Shown in pieces: positions 27,851 to 37,210 of a DNA stretch of 64,000 bases. This DNA comes from Eubacterium sp. (GTDB taxonomy: Bacteria > Bacillota > Clostridia > Lachnospirales > Lachnospiraceae), in contig JAFUVQ010000015.1 in the NCBI GenBank assembly GCA_017477505.1, positions 1-64,000 of the forward strand, given 5' to 3'. The notes beneath the pieces are model-generated. The model was not told the origin of the DNA and searched no databases. It was given only the letters and a program-made list of their open reading frames with translations. Numbering within the stretch: the stretch's first letter is position 1; each line of letters begins with the position of its first letter. Both the position numbers and the translations under genes were made by a program.

Positions 27851-29845
27851 ATGGCAAAGAGACCTTACTACATTACAACAGCTATAGCATATGCATCAGG
27901 TAAACCTCATATAGGCAATACCTATGAGATAGTGCTGGCTGACAGTATAGCAAGATATAAAAGATTCACAGGATTTGATGTACGCTTCATGACCGGTACG
28001 GATGAGCATGGTCAGAAGATTGAGACAAAGGCATTTGAAAGCCTTAATACTCCAAAGGAGTATGTAGATGAAGTTTCAGCTGAGATCAAGAGAATCTGGG
28101 ATCTCATGAATACTTCTTATGACCGTTTTATCAGAACTACCGATGAGGATCATGAGAAGCAGGTACAGAAGATATTCAGAAAGCTTTATGATAAGGGTGA
28201 TATCTACAAAGGAAAGTACAAAGGTCTTTACTGCACACCTTGTGAAAGTTTCTGGACAGAGAGCCAGCTTGTTGACGGCAAATGTCCTGACTGTGGACGT
28301 GAAGTAAAGCCGGCAGAAGAAGAGGCGTATTTCTTTAAAATGAGCAAGTATGCTCCACGACTTATCAAATATATCGAGGATCATCCTGAATTCATTCAGC
28401 CTGAAGCCAGAAAGAATGAGATGGTAAATACCTTCCTTAAGCCGGGACTTCAGGATCTCTGTGTTTCAAGGACTTCATTCAAGTGGGGAATTCCGGTTGA
28501 TTTTGATCCTAAGCATGTAGTTTATGTTTGGATAGATGCACTTTCAAACTATATTACCGGCCTCGGTTATGATGCGGACGGTAACAGCAGTGACCTCTTT
28601 AAGAAGTACTGGCCTGCTGACCTTCACCTTATAGGTAAAGATATACTTCGTTTCCATACTATTTACTGGCCTATAATGCTCATGGCACTTGACCTTCCGC
28701 TTCCTAAGCAGGTATTCGGTCATCCATGGCTTATTCAGAGCGATGGCAAGATGAGCAAGTCCAGAGGAAATGTGCTCTATGCAGATGATATGGTTGCTGA
28801 GTTCGGCGTAGATGCAGTTCGTTATTTCGTGCTTCATGAGATGCCATTTGAAAATGATGGAGTTGTTTCATGGGAGCTTCTTATAGAGAGAATCAATTCC
28901 GATCTTGCCAATACACTCGGAAACCTTGTTAACAGAACAGTTTCCATGATCAATAAGTACTTTGACGGCGTGGTATTCGACAAGGGCGTTAAGAGCGATG
29001 TTGATGACGACCTTAAAAAGACTGTTATGGATGCCCGTATAAAGGTTAACCAGTGCATGGATAAGCTCCGTGTGGCTGATGCCATAACAGAGATTTTCAA
29101 TCTTTTCAGAAGATGCAACAAATATATTGATGAGACTATGCCTTGGGCACTTGCAAAAGAAGAGGGAGAGCAGGACAGACTTGCAACTGTTCTTTATAAC
29201 CTGGTTGAGAGTATTACTATAGGTGCATCACTCCTCGAACCATTTATGCCTGAAACCTCTGATAAGATTGTTAAGCAGTTAAATACTGAAAAGAGAAAGG
29301 TTATAGAACTCGGTACCTTCGGATTATATCCTTCAGGAAACAGAGTTACGGATACGCCTGAGATTCTTTTCGCAAGGATAGATGTGGAGAAGAAGCTTGA
29401 TGAACTTGCTGTGAAGTTCCCTCCAAAGGATCCTGAACCGGAGGTTAAGGAGGAGAAGAAGCCGAAGCAGGAAGAGAAGCCTGCTGTGATTCCTTCACTT
29501 GATAATATCAAGAAGCAGGAGATTACGATTGAGGAATTTGACAGGATGCAGCTCCAGATAGGAGAGGTTCTTTCCTGTGAGGAAGTGCCGAATTCCAATA
29601 AGCTTATCTGTTCACAGGTTCAGATAGCCGGAAGAGTGCTTCAGATTGTTTCAGGAATCAAGAAGTATTATCCGCCTGAAGTTATGAAGGGTAAGAAGGT
29701 TGTTGTAATAACAAACCTTAAGCCTGTAAAGCTTGCAGGAGTTCTTTCAGAGGGTATGCTCCTCTGTGCAGAAGACAGCAAGGGAGGTCTTTCACTTCTT
29801 ACAGCTGAGGATCCTGATATTGAAGCAGGTTCAATGATAAGCTAA
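27851..29845 (+). CDS. metG: Methionyl-tRNA synthetase with C-terminal tRNA-binding domain
   Basis: 664-aa class I synthetase. HIGN (residues 20-23) and KMSKS (300-304) catalytic motifs, a CP-domain zinc knuckle (CTPC and CPDCG), an anticodon-binding helical domain and, after a Lys/Glu/Pro-rich linker (about 510-545), a Trbp111-like dimerisation domain to the C-terminus. Starts 14 bases after murA, so the two are probably one transcript; a strong terminator follows. Confidence 0.97.
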   Translation: MAKRPYYITTAIAYASGKPHIGNTYEIVLADSIARYKRFTGFDVRFMTGTDEHGQKIETKAFESLNTPKEYVDEVSAEIKRIWDLMNTSYDRFIRTTDEDHEKQVQKIFRKLYDKGDIYKGKYKGLYCTPCESFWTESQLVDGKCPDCGREVKPAEEEAYFFKMSKYAPRLIKYIEDHPEFIQPEARKNEMVNTFLKPGLQDLCVSRTSFKWGIPVDFDPKHVVYVWIDALSNYITGLGYDADGNSSDLFKKYWPADLHLIGKDILRFHTIYWPIMLMALDLPLPKQVFGHPWLIQSDGKMSKSRGNVLYADDMVAEFGVDAVRYFVLHEMPFENDGVVSWELLIERINSDLANTLGNLVNRTVSMINKYFDGVVFDKGVKSDVDDDLKKTVMDARIKVNQCMDKLRVADAITEIFNLFRRCNKYIDETMPWALAKEEGEQDRLATVLYNLVESITIGASLLEPFMPETSDKIVKQLNTEKRKVIELGTFGLYPSGNRVTDTPEILFARIDVEKKLDELAVKFPPKDPEPEVKEEKKPKQEEKPAVIPSLDNIKKQEITIEEFDRMQLQIGEVLSCEEVPNSNKLICSQVQIAGRVLQIVSGIKKYYPPEVMKGKKVVVITNLKPVKLAGVLSEGMLLCAEDSKGGLSLLTAEDPDIEAGSMIS

Positions 29846-29860
29846 TCAATAAAGTCATAT

Positions 29861-29898
29861 AAAGAACGGGTGTCATGTTTCCATGACACCCGTTCTTT
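29861..29898. terminator. Bidirectional terminator after metG
   Basis: Stem AAAGAACGGGTGTCATG and its complement (about 17 bp) around a short TTTC loop. It separates metG from the convergent zinc-ribbon gene. Confidence 0.9.
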
Positions 29899-29912
29899 AT
29901 GTAATCGATTAT

Positions 29913-30470
29913 TTACTTTATAATTCTGATCTTTCCGAAGAAGAGAGCTGCCTTTGCTCTTCCGCGTAATGCTCCGATAATTGCTATTACAAGCATTACA
30001 GTACAGAAGATATCCCAAAGGAAGTAAACTATCGCTCCTACGACAGGAATGAAAGACAGTACACTGGGGGCTACCATAAAGATGCTGAGAACCAGTGACT
30101 GATTCATATGGAACCTGAGATATTCTGATTTCTCGCTGTGAGGGCACATGATCGCAAGCATTATAACTCCGATGAATCCGCTATATGCAGCTATTGCCCA
30201 GAAGTAATCATGAAGATTTTTGATGCTTGCATATCTGTCTATAGTAAGCTCATCACCATATGAAGCCGGTGCACCTGAAGATACGGGTGATGACTCATAT
30301 GTCTGATACTGCTGCTGTTGATATTGAGCCTGATCATAATTCTGATACTGCTGATCGTAACTTCCCTGATACTGCTGATAGTCATTTGCCTGAATTGTCA
30401 TATTAGCTCCGCATGATGGGCATACGGATGAACCGTCCGGTACATTTGCACCGCAATTACTACAAAACAT
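29913..30470 (-). CDS. Zinc-ribbon membrane protein
   Basis: 185-aa protein; the start at 30470 follows GGAG. The N-terminal zinc ribbon reads FCSNCGANVPDGSSVCPSCG, then a Gln/Tyr-rich linker (about 28-70) encoded by repetitive CAGTAT-like codons. The C-terminal half has three hydrophobic segments like the DUF4870/Tic20-type fold. Common in Firmicutes; function unknown. Confidence 0.8.
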   Translation of the reverse strand: MFCSNCGANVPDGSSVCPSCGANMTIQANDYQQYQGSYDQQYQNYDQAQYQQQQYQTYESSPVSSGAPASYGDELTIDRYASIKNLHDYFWAIAAYSGFIGVIMLAIMCPHSEKSEYLRFHMNQSLVLSIFMVAPSVLSFIPVVGAIVYFLWDIFCTVMLVIAIIGALRGRAKAALFFGKIRIIK

Positions 30471-30710
30471 AATACACTCCAATCTGCTGCAAAATACAGC
30501 TGCATAATTAAATGATTTACGTATGCCTGATGCATCAGGCCATAGTTCTGAAACTAATTTTAGCTTTTTTTCAAATAACTGTCAACACTCGTGCGAATCT
30601 GTTATAATGTTCTATGCAGGTACAGTTTCCGAAGACAGGGTCTATGTAAAAATGCAGGCTGGATTATCTGCTTCTTCTCGGATTGTTATTTATCAATGAG
30701 GGGTTTTAGT

Positions 30711-31919
30711 ATGAGAAATAACAATATATTCAGTTTATTAGGCAAAATAGGTGCATTGGTTGGGGTAGTCATAGCTTTTGTACTTATGTTTTTTCTGGCC
30801 GGATGGATGCGTGAAAAATTCTTCAGTAAGTTTGCTGATAAGGACTCTGTGAAAATAGTCGATGGCTATGAAGGTGATATTCCGGAAATCGAATATTTCA
30901 AGACCCGTGAAGAGATTGAAGCATATCTTAATTCTGAGGTTGACAATGGTGCGAATGGAAATATTCATATAGATATTGATGCGAGCTTTACCGATGATGA
31001 TATAAAGAGTTTCTATAAGAGTATCGATCCTTTTAAAGGAAGAGTTAAATCCTACATTACCGCCACTTCTACGGAACAGGATGGAGACGGCCCGGTTCTT
31101 GAATCTGCTTATGCCAGCGTTAATTATGATTTTGTCCGTTCCGATGAAATGTACGTATATGATAGTATGAAGAACGGTAAGGAGATTCCGGCGGAAAGAA
31201 AAGAAGCAGCAGAATTAAAGGAAGTCTGTGAAAAATTTCTCAAGGAAGAAATAACAGAATCTATGAGTGATTATGAAAAGGAATTAGCCATTCACGATTT
31301 TATCATCAATTCCTGTGAGTATTCGGATGTGAGTGAAGCTACATATCAGCATGGGGCGTACGGGGCTCTTGTAAAGGGTGATGCATGGTGTGAAGGATAT
31401 TCAAGGGCAGCGGCACTTCTCCTCAGATTGTGTGATATCGATGCAAAGCTTATAAAAGGATTTGTGGGTGAGAATCCCGAAGGTAAGGACTCCAATCATA
31501 TGTGGAATCAGGTTAAACTCGGAAATACCTGGTATCATCTTGATCTCACCATGGATGATCCCAAAAGAGAGAATCCGGTAATATGCCACCTTTACTTAAA
31601 TGTTTCCGATGATAAGATGGCAGCTGACAGAAGCTGGGACAGAGAAAACTCCGAGACCTGTCCATCAATGTCCGATAATTATTTTGTAAGGAACAGGATT
31701 TCATTTTCTGATGATGAAAGCCTGCAGCAATATATCAGAAGTGAACTTCAAAACGGAAACCGGGAGAGGATTGAATGCGGTATAACATCCAATCTGGATC
31801 TAAGTGATGAAACTCTATATTTTATGTTTGATTACGAAAATGTAACGAATTATATGAAATACAAACTCGGCGAAGAAAAATACGAATCGCTTGAGATAGT
31901 TTTTAATGTGCAGCAATAG
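30711..31919 (+). CDS. Transglutaminase-like extracytoplasmic protein
   Basis: 402-aa protein; the start at 30711 follows GAGGGG. One N-terminal membrane helix (about 10-33), then an extracytoplasmic part. The transglutaminase-like domain has the triad C227 (AWCEGYSRA), H263 (SNHMWNQV) and D278 (YHLDLTMDD). It may process or cross-link peptides or wall material. The next three genes deal with ATP-grasp ligation and glycosyl transfer, so a surface role is plausible. Confidence 0.85.
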   Translation: MRNNNIFSLLGKIGALVGVVIAFVLMFFLAGWMREKFFSKFADKDSVKIVDGYEGDIPEIEYFKTREEIEAYLNSEVDNGANGNIHIDIDASFTDDDIKSFYKSIDPFKGRVKSYITATSTEQDGDGPVLESAYASVNYDFVRSDEMYVYDSMKNGKEIPAERKEAAELKEVCEKFLKEEITESMSDYEKELAIHDFIINSCEYSDVSEATYQHGAYGALVKGDAWCEGYSRAAALLLRLCDIDAKLIKGFVGENPEGKDSNHMWNQVKLGNTWYHLDLTMDDPKRENPVICHLYLNVSDDKMAADRSWDRENSETCPSMSDNYFVRNRISFSDDESLQQYIRSELQNGNRERIECGITSNLDLSDETLYFMFDYENVTNYMKYKLGEEKYESLEIVFNVQQ

Positions 31920-31952
31920 TGGCTGTAAGTCTATGAAAGGAAAGATTTGAAA

Positions 31953-32981
31953 ATGAAGGTAATGCTGACGTCGGTGGGACGCCGCGCTTATATGGTTAAG
32001 TATTTTAAGGAGGCACTGGGCACTGATGGCGAAGTGCATGTATGTAACTCGGATGACCTTACGGTTGCATTTAATTATGCGGACAAAGCTGTAATATCTC
32101 CTATGATATATGACGAGGGCTACATTCCATTTCTCATTAATTACTGTAAAGAAAATGAGATAGATATGATAGTTTCACTGTTTGATATAGATCTTCTGGT
32201 TCTGTCGAAGGCTAAGGACAGATTCGCAGAGGTTGGAACCAGGGTTGTAGTCGGGGACGAATGGTTTGTAGATATATGTAATGACAAATGGAAAACATTT
32301 GTATTCCTAAAAGAAAACGGCTTTGACACGCCAAAGACATATCTGAGATTAAAGGATGTCGAAGAGGCTTTATCTAAAGGTGAGGCCGAATTTCCATTTA
32401 TAGTCAAGCCCAGATTCGGAATGGGCTCCATCGCGGTTGCGACTGCTAATGATATGGACGAACTCAGGTTTTATGCAAAGCGTAATGCAAAAGAGGTTGA
32501 GCATTCTTACCTTCGTTTTGAGTCGGCAGCTGCTTCAAGAGAGGAATGGCTCATATTCCAGGAATGTATAGACGGACAGGAATACGGGGCAGACGTAATA
32601 AACGATTTTTCCGGAAATGTAAGAGAGATTGTTATAAGGAAGAAACTTGCCATGAGGTCCGGAGAGACTGATATTGCTGAGATAGAAGAGAATGATTCTA
32701 TCAGGGATGCAATGAAAAAACTCGGAGAAATCTCAAAGCATATCGGGAATATGGATGTGGATGTATTTCTGAAAGATGATAAGGTTTATGTACTTGAAAT
32801 GAATGCACGTTTTGGCGGTGGCTACCCGTTCAGTCATGTGGCCGGATGTAACCTTCCCCTTGCGCTGGTCAAGTGGTGTGCCGGCGAAGAGGTTGATGAC
32901 GGATTACTCCGTGCCAGACCGGGAACAAGGGCATTTAAGGAATTGGAAATGTGCGCTAAGAGGGAGAGTGTGGGGAAATGA
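31953..32981 (+). CDS. ATP-grasp protein (carbamoyl-phosphate-synthase-like)
   Basis: 342-aa ATP-grasp enzyme with start MKVMLTSVGRRAYMV, a Rossmann-like pre-domain, FPFIVKPRFGMGS, and an ATP/metal site with VLEMNARFGGGYPFSH. The GGGYPFSH loop is typical of ATP-grasp proteins in capsule and surface-sugar clusters. Start ATG at 31953 has AAAGGA upstream; a TTG six bases earlier is less likely. It overlaps the next gene by four bases, so both act together. Substrate unknown; amino-acid modification of a sugar is plausible. Confidence 0.82.
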   Translation: MKVMLTSVGRRAYMVKYFKEALGTDGEVHVCNSDDLTVAFNYADKAVISPMIYDEGYIPFLINYCKENEIDMIVSLFDIDLLVLSKAKDRFAEVGTRVVVGDEWFVDICNDKWKTFVFLKENGFDTPKTYLRLKDVEEALSKGEAEFPFIVKPRFGMGSIAVATANDMDELRFYAKRNAKEVEHSYLRFESAAASREEWLIFQECIDGQEYGADVINDFSGNVREIVIRKKLAMRSGETDIAEIEENDSIRDAMKKLGEISKHIGNMDVDVFLKDDKVYVLEMNARFGGGYPFSHVAGCNLPLALVKWCAGEEVDDGLLRARPGTRAFKELEMCAKRESVGK

Positions 32982-34099
32982 ACAGAATAATTCATCTTCC
33001 GTTTTATGATAAGTTCACTGAACAGTATATAGCCTTCATGAAATATCATTTTGATGATAAGGTTCGCCAGAGCTTTATTGTAAGGAAAAATGATGATAAG
33101 TATTCCATAGGAGAAGGCAGGAATATTATAAAGATAGCTGAATATAAAGAACTGAAGACAGATCCGAGAATTCGTAAGAGGCTCATTGCTGCAGATAAGA
33201 TCATTATCAGCGGAAATTTCCCTTTTGAAAACTATGTAAAATACCTTCCACCGTCAGTATGGAAGAAGGTTTATATTCAGTTCTGGGGCGCGGATCTTTA
33301 TCTCTACAGGGATGGAAAGGGACTGAAGTTTACGGCTGCAAGAATGATAATGAGATTTCTGGTTAAGACCGGAACAGGAGTTATCAATCTTATAGATGAA
33401 GATTACAGACAGTTTGAAAAGATATTCTGCAGAGTTCCGGAAGCAAAGCATTTTGTAGCGGGAGTTCCGAATGATCCTCTTAAAAAAGATAACTTCAGTG
33501 AGTTCTGGCCTGCCATGGCCAATGAGGCTTCGGATTCAAATAATAAAGAGAACGGTAAGTTATCTGCAACCTACCGGATCCTTGTAGGTAATGCCGCATA
33601 TCCTGAGAATCAGCATAAGGAAGCATTTGAGATAATCCGTGATATGAAGCAGAGAGAAGGCTTTGAAGGAATCAGAGTTGAGGCAGTGGTTCCTCTTTCA
33701 TATGGCGATGAGGCCTATAAGGAAGAAGTTATGAGATTTGGCAGGGAAATCCTTGGCGATTCATTTGTACCTGTCACCGACTATATGGCAAAGCCGGATT
33801 ATATAAGATTTATCGCGGGCTGTGACATGGCTGTTTTTAACAATAACCGCCAACAGGCTCTGGGAAATATCTGTATCATGATGAACCTCGGAAGAAAGGT
33901 TTTCATCCGTGACGATACACCTATGTGGGATTATTTCCTTGGAAGAGGTTATTATGTGTATAATATTAAAGACTTTAAGAATGCGTCACCTGAGGAGCTT
34001 TTCACACTGCCCAAAGATGCCCTTATGAAGAATATCCATGAGCAGGAAGAGAGAGCAGGCGAAGATCTGAGGGACTGGAAAAATATCCTGCTGAAATAA
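32978..34099 (+). CDS. Fuc4NAc-transferase-family glycosyltransferase
   Basis: 373-aa protein resembling TDP-N-acetylfucosamine:lipid II N-acetylfucosaminyltransferase (glycosyltransferase family 56, WecF). Signs are KVYIQFWGADLYLYRDG and NNNRQQALGNICIMMNLG motifs. WecF finishes enterobacterial common antigen, which Firmicutes lack, so the acceptor here must differ; a surface glycan is likely. Co-translated with the ATP-grasp gene. Confidence 0.8.
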   Translation: MNRIIHLPFYDKFTEQYIAFMKYHFDDKVRQSFIVRKNDDKYSIGEGRNIIKIAEYKELKTDPRIRKRLIAADKIIISGNFPFENYVKYLPPSVWKKVYIQFWGADLYLYRDGKGLKFTAARMIMRFLVKTGTGVINLIDEDYRQFEKIFCRVPEAKHFVAGVPNDPLKKDNFSEFWPAMANEASDSNNKENGKLSATYRILVGNAAYPENQHKEAFEIIRDMKQREGFEGIRVEAVVPLSYGDEAYKEEVMRFGREILGDSFVPVTDYMAKPDYIRFIAGCDMAVFNNNRQQALGNICIMMNLGRKVFIRDDTPMWDYFLGRGYYVYNIKDFKNASPEELFTLPKDALMKNIHEQEERAGEDLRDWKNILLK

Positions 34100-34160
34100 T
34101 GGTGGATTATACATAAGTGATGTAAATAGACACTGAATTCTGTGATGAGATAGACCCGGT

Positions 34161-35183
34161 ATGAAACAAAGAATTAAAGAATTTGATATGATAAGGGCTA
34201 TAGTTCCGTTTGGGATAATTATTTATCACTTCCAATGTCATTCTAAAAGCCCGTTTAAGCTGCTCCCCGACTATGCAAATGGAAACTGGGGAGCTCCTTT
34301 TGTTGTCATTTTTCTTGTGCTTTCCGGTGCATCACTATATTACAATTATCCAAAGATTGAATCATTGAAGGAGTACTATAAGAAAAGATTCCTTGCCATA
34401 ATGCCATGCTTTTATCTGGTCTGGTTTTATTTCTACGTTGAGAAGGTTCTTTTGACAAAGGATTTCTTCTTTGCCGGTCCGCCATGGAAGATGCTTCTTT
34501 CTTTGATCGGTATGGATGGTTATCTTAACAGCACTATTCCGGGATACTATTTCGTAGGGGAGTGGTTTCTTGGAGCTTTGGTTATTATGTATCTTATATA
34601 CCCGCTGCTCCTGAAGGCTTACTCAAAGAAACCGGCATTAACAGCAGCCGTAGTACTGCTGATATTTGCATTGGCAATGGGAATCAAAGGCGCGAAGGAC
34701 TTCGGCCTTGGAGTAAAGCTTCCCTTCTATGTATATGGTTTTCCCGGAATTCCATCCTGTCTTTTCTCTTTCTTCATGGGAATGGTGCTTGTATCAAAGC
34801 TGAAGGATAAAGACAGCTTCATCATTGACAATAAGATTCTTCTGCCGGTGTCTGCTGTTATTATTATACTTGCACTTTTCTTTAAGGTGCCGGTTTATTA
34901 TGCATTTACATGGGATCTCCTCGGGACGGCCTTCTTTATAGTCATTTATCATCTCTCGAAACTTATATTTAAGCTTGATAAAAAAGAAAAGCTTGCCACT
35001 TTCATCAAAAAAGCAGCAAGTATAAGCTATCCGATATTCCTTGTGCAGCACCAGATAATCTGCAAAGTGGTTTCGGCATATGATCCGTTAACTCTTTCAG
35101 GAACCATACTTATGATACTGGCAAGTTCCCTTCTTTGTATTATTGCCGCAACTGTCCTGACTTATGGCACAAAAACAAAATAA
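34161..35183 (+). CDS. Membrane acyltransferase (acyltransferase 3 family)
   Basis: 340-aa polytopic protein with about ten membrane helices. The N-terminal RIKEFDMIRAI and IYHF motifs carry the family His, and the rest is hydrophobic. Such enzymes O-acetylate surface polysaccharides or peptidoglycan. It follows the glycosyltransferase by about 60 bases on the same strand, consistent with decorating the same glycan. Confidence 0.83.
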   Translation: MKQRIKEFDMIRAIVPFGIIIYHFQCHSKSPFKLLPDYANGNWGAPFVVIFLVLSGASLYYNYPKIESLKEYYKKRFLAIMPCFYLVWFYFYVEKVLLTKDFFFAGPPWKMLLSLIGMDGYLNSTIPGYYFVGEWFLGALVIMYLIYPLLLKAYSKKPALTAAVVLLIFALAMGIKGAKDFGLGVKLPFYVYGFPGIPSCLFSFFMGMVLVSKLKDKDSFIIDNKILLPVSAVIIILALFFKVPVYYAFTWDLLGTAFFIVIYHLSKLIFKLDKKEKLATFIKKAASISYPIFLVQHQIICKVVSAYDPLTLSGTILMILASSLLCIIAATVLTYGTKTK

Positions 35184-35251
35184 GCGGTAAGAAAAGAGAA
35201 ATCACGACGAATACAAGGTGAAGCTTTTTATTGACGGGAATGGTAAATATA

Positions 35252-35566
35252 ATGGACGATAATAAAAAAAAGTGGCTCTATTCCAGAGATAATCTTATGA
35301 CAGCAGTCAGATCACTGGGTTATCCGGATAAACTGGGTGAAGAAATAGTCAAAAATCTCGGAAGCCCTAAAGCGATGGACAGAATGACTTCATACATTTA
35401 TCAGGCTAAACCCGGCAGAGTGGAAGATGTTATTGATGAAATGCTTGCCATCCGAAGTGAGATAGAGACCTGGAGAGCAAAGAAAAACAGTGAAGAGGCC
35501 AATGCCAGGTATAACGAGATGTTATATTATGGACTTGGAAATGATGACGATGATACAGGAGTGTGA
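35252..35566 (+). CDS. Small helical hypothetical protein
   Basis: 104-aa protein (from MDDNKKKW; an in-frame ATG at 35240 is an alternative start). Predicted all-helical, with an N-terminal LMTAVRSLGYPDKLGEEIVKNLGS and a charged C-terminal tail ending in Asp repeats. It resembles small conserved hypothetical proteins found near mobile islands in Lachnospiraceae. It shares a four-base gap with the next gene. Function unknown. Confidence 0.65.
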   Translation: MDDNKKKWLYSRDNLMTAVRSLGYPDKLGEEIVKNLGSPKAMDRMTSYIYQAKPGRVEDVIDEMLAIRSEIETWRAKKNSEEANARYNEMLYYGLGNDDDDTGV

Positions 35567-35569
35567 ACA

Positions 35570-35989
35570 ATGGGAATTGGCGCTATAATAGTAGGATTGA
35601 TTTTATTTGGGTTACAGGCACTGATATTTTATTTTATAATCACAGATATCATAAGAATAAATGCATGTTCGGAAAGAGTAAATGGTAAAGTAAAGTCAGT
35701 AACAGAAGAACAGGAAAAACATAAAGATTCTAAAACAGGAAAAACAGAATATAGTTATAGTTATAAAGTTACTTTTGAATACAATTATAATGGTCAAACC
35801 TATGAGTCGACTCGTAACTATAGTAATCATTGCAGATACTCCAGAGGTGATGATGCTGAAATAAAGATAAATCCACGTAAACCGGAAGAAACCTGGACAA
35901 AAGATGAACTTAAAAATCTTTTGGGCCTGTCTCTATCAATCCCGCTTTTTTTGTTTTTTGATCTGATATATATAGAGTCTTTTTTTTAA
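35570..35989 (+). CDS. DUF3592-like membrane protein
   Basis: 139-aa protein: an N-terminal membrane helix, then a beta-rich soluble domain with YKVTFEYNYNGQTYES and INPRKPEETW (typical DUF3592 elements), and a C-terminal helix. Function unknown. Located at the left edge of the accessory zone. Confidence 0.7.
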   Translation: MGIGAIIVGLILFGLQALIFYFIITDIIRINACSERVNGKVKSVTEEQEKHKDSKTGKTEYSYSYKVTFEYNYNGQTYESTRNYSNHCRYSRGDDAEIKINPRKPEETWTKDELKNLLGLSLSIPLFLFFDLIYIESFF

Positions 35990-36034
35990 ATGAATTTGTG
36001 AGTCCTGCATTTTTTGCATTCTAAGAAGACAGAA

Positions 36035-36213
36035 TCATGTTGGCAACAGTAATTCTTCTAAGGCAAATGGATTTCTGGATGTAAGTCTGGAGAGGGCAGT
36101 AAAAATATCTATACCATTTTTTGAACATGTTTCAATGTATGTTCTGACATCTGCAAAGTATTCTGCAGATTTGATACTCTGGTATTGTCCTGATATTTTA
36201 AGTTTTGTTTTTT
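36035..36213 (-). pseudogene. C-terminal tail of an IS66-family transposase
   Basis: The minus strand reads KLKISGQYQS then EYFADVRTYIETCSKNG, IDIFTALSRLTSRNPF, ending at TCA 36035-36037 (TGA stop). This is the characteristic end of IS66-type transposases (KISG...R.YI..CSKNG...AL). A TGA closes the frame just upstream, near 36214, so about 55 codons are left. It marks past mobile-element activity at the edge of this debris zone. Confidence 0.7.
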
Positions 36214-36417
36214 CTCATCGTTTTCATAGTAGTGCCCTTGAGAATTCTATATATATCTCACGATGAAGACGGCAGCTGGCAATTCTTATGCGGTGGTAAT
36301 CATAGAGAAGAGGATGCAAGGATTGTTTCTTTAGCTGATATTTTGAAGATTGATGCATCTGTATCGGTATATGCTGATTTGGATTACGGTGAATGTGTCG
36401 AAATTGGTAATTTATGA
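36205..36417 (+). pseudogene. Truncated DUF2185-like immunity protein
   Basis: About 50 recognisable C-terminal residues: ISHDEDGSWQFLCGGNHREED then RIVSLADILKIDASV. This resembles the DUF2185/Imm33-type immunity-protein end in which a DGxWQFL-G motif is followed by acidic residues. There is no ATG and no ribosome site; the first residues (from TTG) are hydrophobic and unlike the family, so the N-terminus is missing. It abuts the IS66 remnant. Confidence 0.55.
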
Positions 36418-36429
36418 GGGAAATAAAAG

Positions 36430-36879
36430 ATGAGCAAAATAACTCTTATCAACGCATCATGCGCTGATCAAAATGTAGATGTAGTTGTAAATGCGGCGAA
36501 CAGCGGGCTTCTTGCCGGTGGCGGTATCTGCGGGGTGATTTTTCGTAAAGCGGGTTATGCTGAACTTACTGCAGCATGCAGCGAGCACAGTACGCCGCTA
36601 ATAGTAAAAGACGTTCTGTTTCTTAAGCAGAAGTCAAATGAATCGACGACTAAGGATAAGCAGCTGCATCGGCCTGAGGAACAGGCTGTTGTGGGCGAAC
36701 TTGATTTTAATACTGCCGAAAGGGATGACGGCCGGGAATGGGGGCTTATCCGCAGGTTCGGATATGACAGGAGCTCCGGAGACAGTACAGGGACTGAATG
36801 GAAGAACAGGTACGGCGTGGCAAGTCTCCCTACCGTTTCATTTATCATAATGATGATCATCGCACTTATTATGGGATAA
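36430..36879 (+). pseudogene. Truncated/chimeric macro-domain protein
   Basis: Residues 1-60 match the N-terminal half of a macro (ADP-ribose-binding) domain: DVVVNAANSGLLAGGGI then a CSEHSTPL segment. After residue 60 the macro fold is not continued. The rest is a charged stretch and a short hydrophobic C-terminus (VSFIIMMIIALIMG) unrelated to macro domains. Probably a fusion of two gene ends by deletion. It could still make a 149-aa protein; RBS is weak. Confidence 0.55.
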
Positions 36880-36988
36880 TCATATGTTCAAGAATATAGA
36901 TATAGTATTAAAAAAGAATATCCTCACCGAGTACGGTTTCATCCAGGGAGCCTTTCATCTCTATGTCCTGGTGGTGGTGCCGAAGGTA

Positions 36989-37073
36989 GTCCCCGTGTCC
37001 CAAAAAGGAAACTGCGCCTCACGGCGCAGTCATGAATGAAAGAGCGAGTTATTTGAGCGTATAACTCGCTCTT
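36989..37073. repeat. Palindromic repeat element, copy 1
   Basis: Contains GTCCCCGTGTCCCA, then hairpin ACTGCGCC-TCAC-GGCGCAGT (37011-37030) and hairpin AGAGCGAGTTAT...ATAACTCGCTCT (37042-37072). A near-identical copy lies at 39339-39418. The pair flanks the frameshifted coiled-coil gene as direct repeats. The first hairpin plus T-poor tail is not a classic terminator; the second could be one (CTTTG). Confidence 0.8.
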
Positions 37074-37157
37074 TGCTGTCTAAGCACTGCAAAATCCAAC
37101 TGGTAGTTGTTTGCGTAATAGCGTTATTTAGTGATATTATTGCTGTTATAGAGGATG

Positions 37158-37210
37158 ATATTGAAATAATTATACTTTTTCGATGTTTTTATATTGAAAT
37201 AATTATACTT
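37158..37210. repeat. Two 20-bp direct repeats spaced 33 bases
   Basis: ATATTGAAATAATTATACTT occurs exactly at 37158-37177 and 37191-37210. The 33-base spacing is about three helical turns, as expected for tandem regulator sites. It lies about 175 bases before the coiled-coil gene. No recognised regulator. Confidence 0.7.

Noticed and set aside
36884..37036. Small frame MFKNIDIVLKK... after the macro-domain gene
   Set aside because: It runs into the palindromic repeat element and has no ribosome site; probably more debris.
36989..37073. The two flanking repeats as attL/attR of an integrative element
   Set aside because: No integrase lies between them and the recombinase is 9 kb away; hairpin-rich structure fits REP-like elements better.
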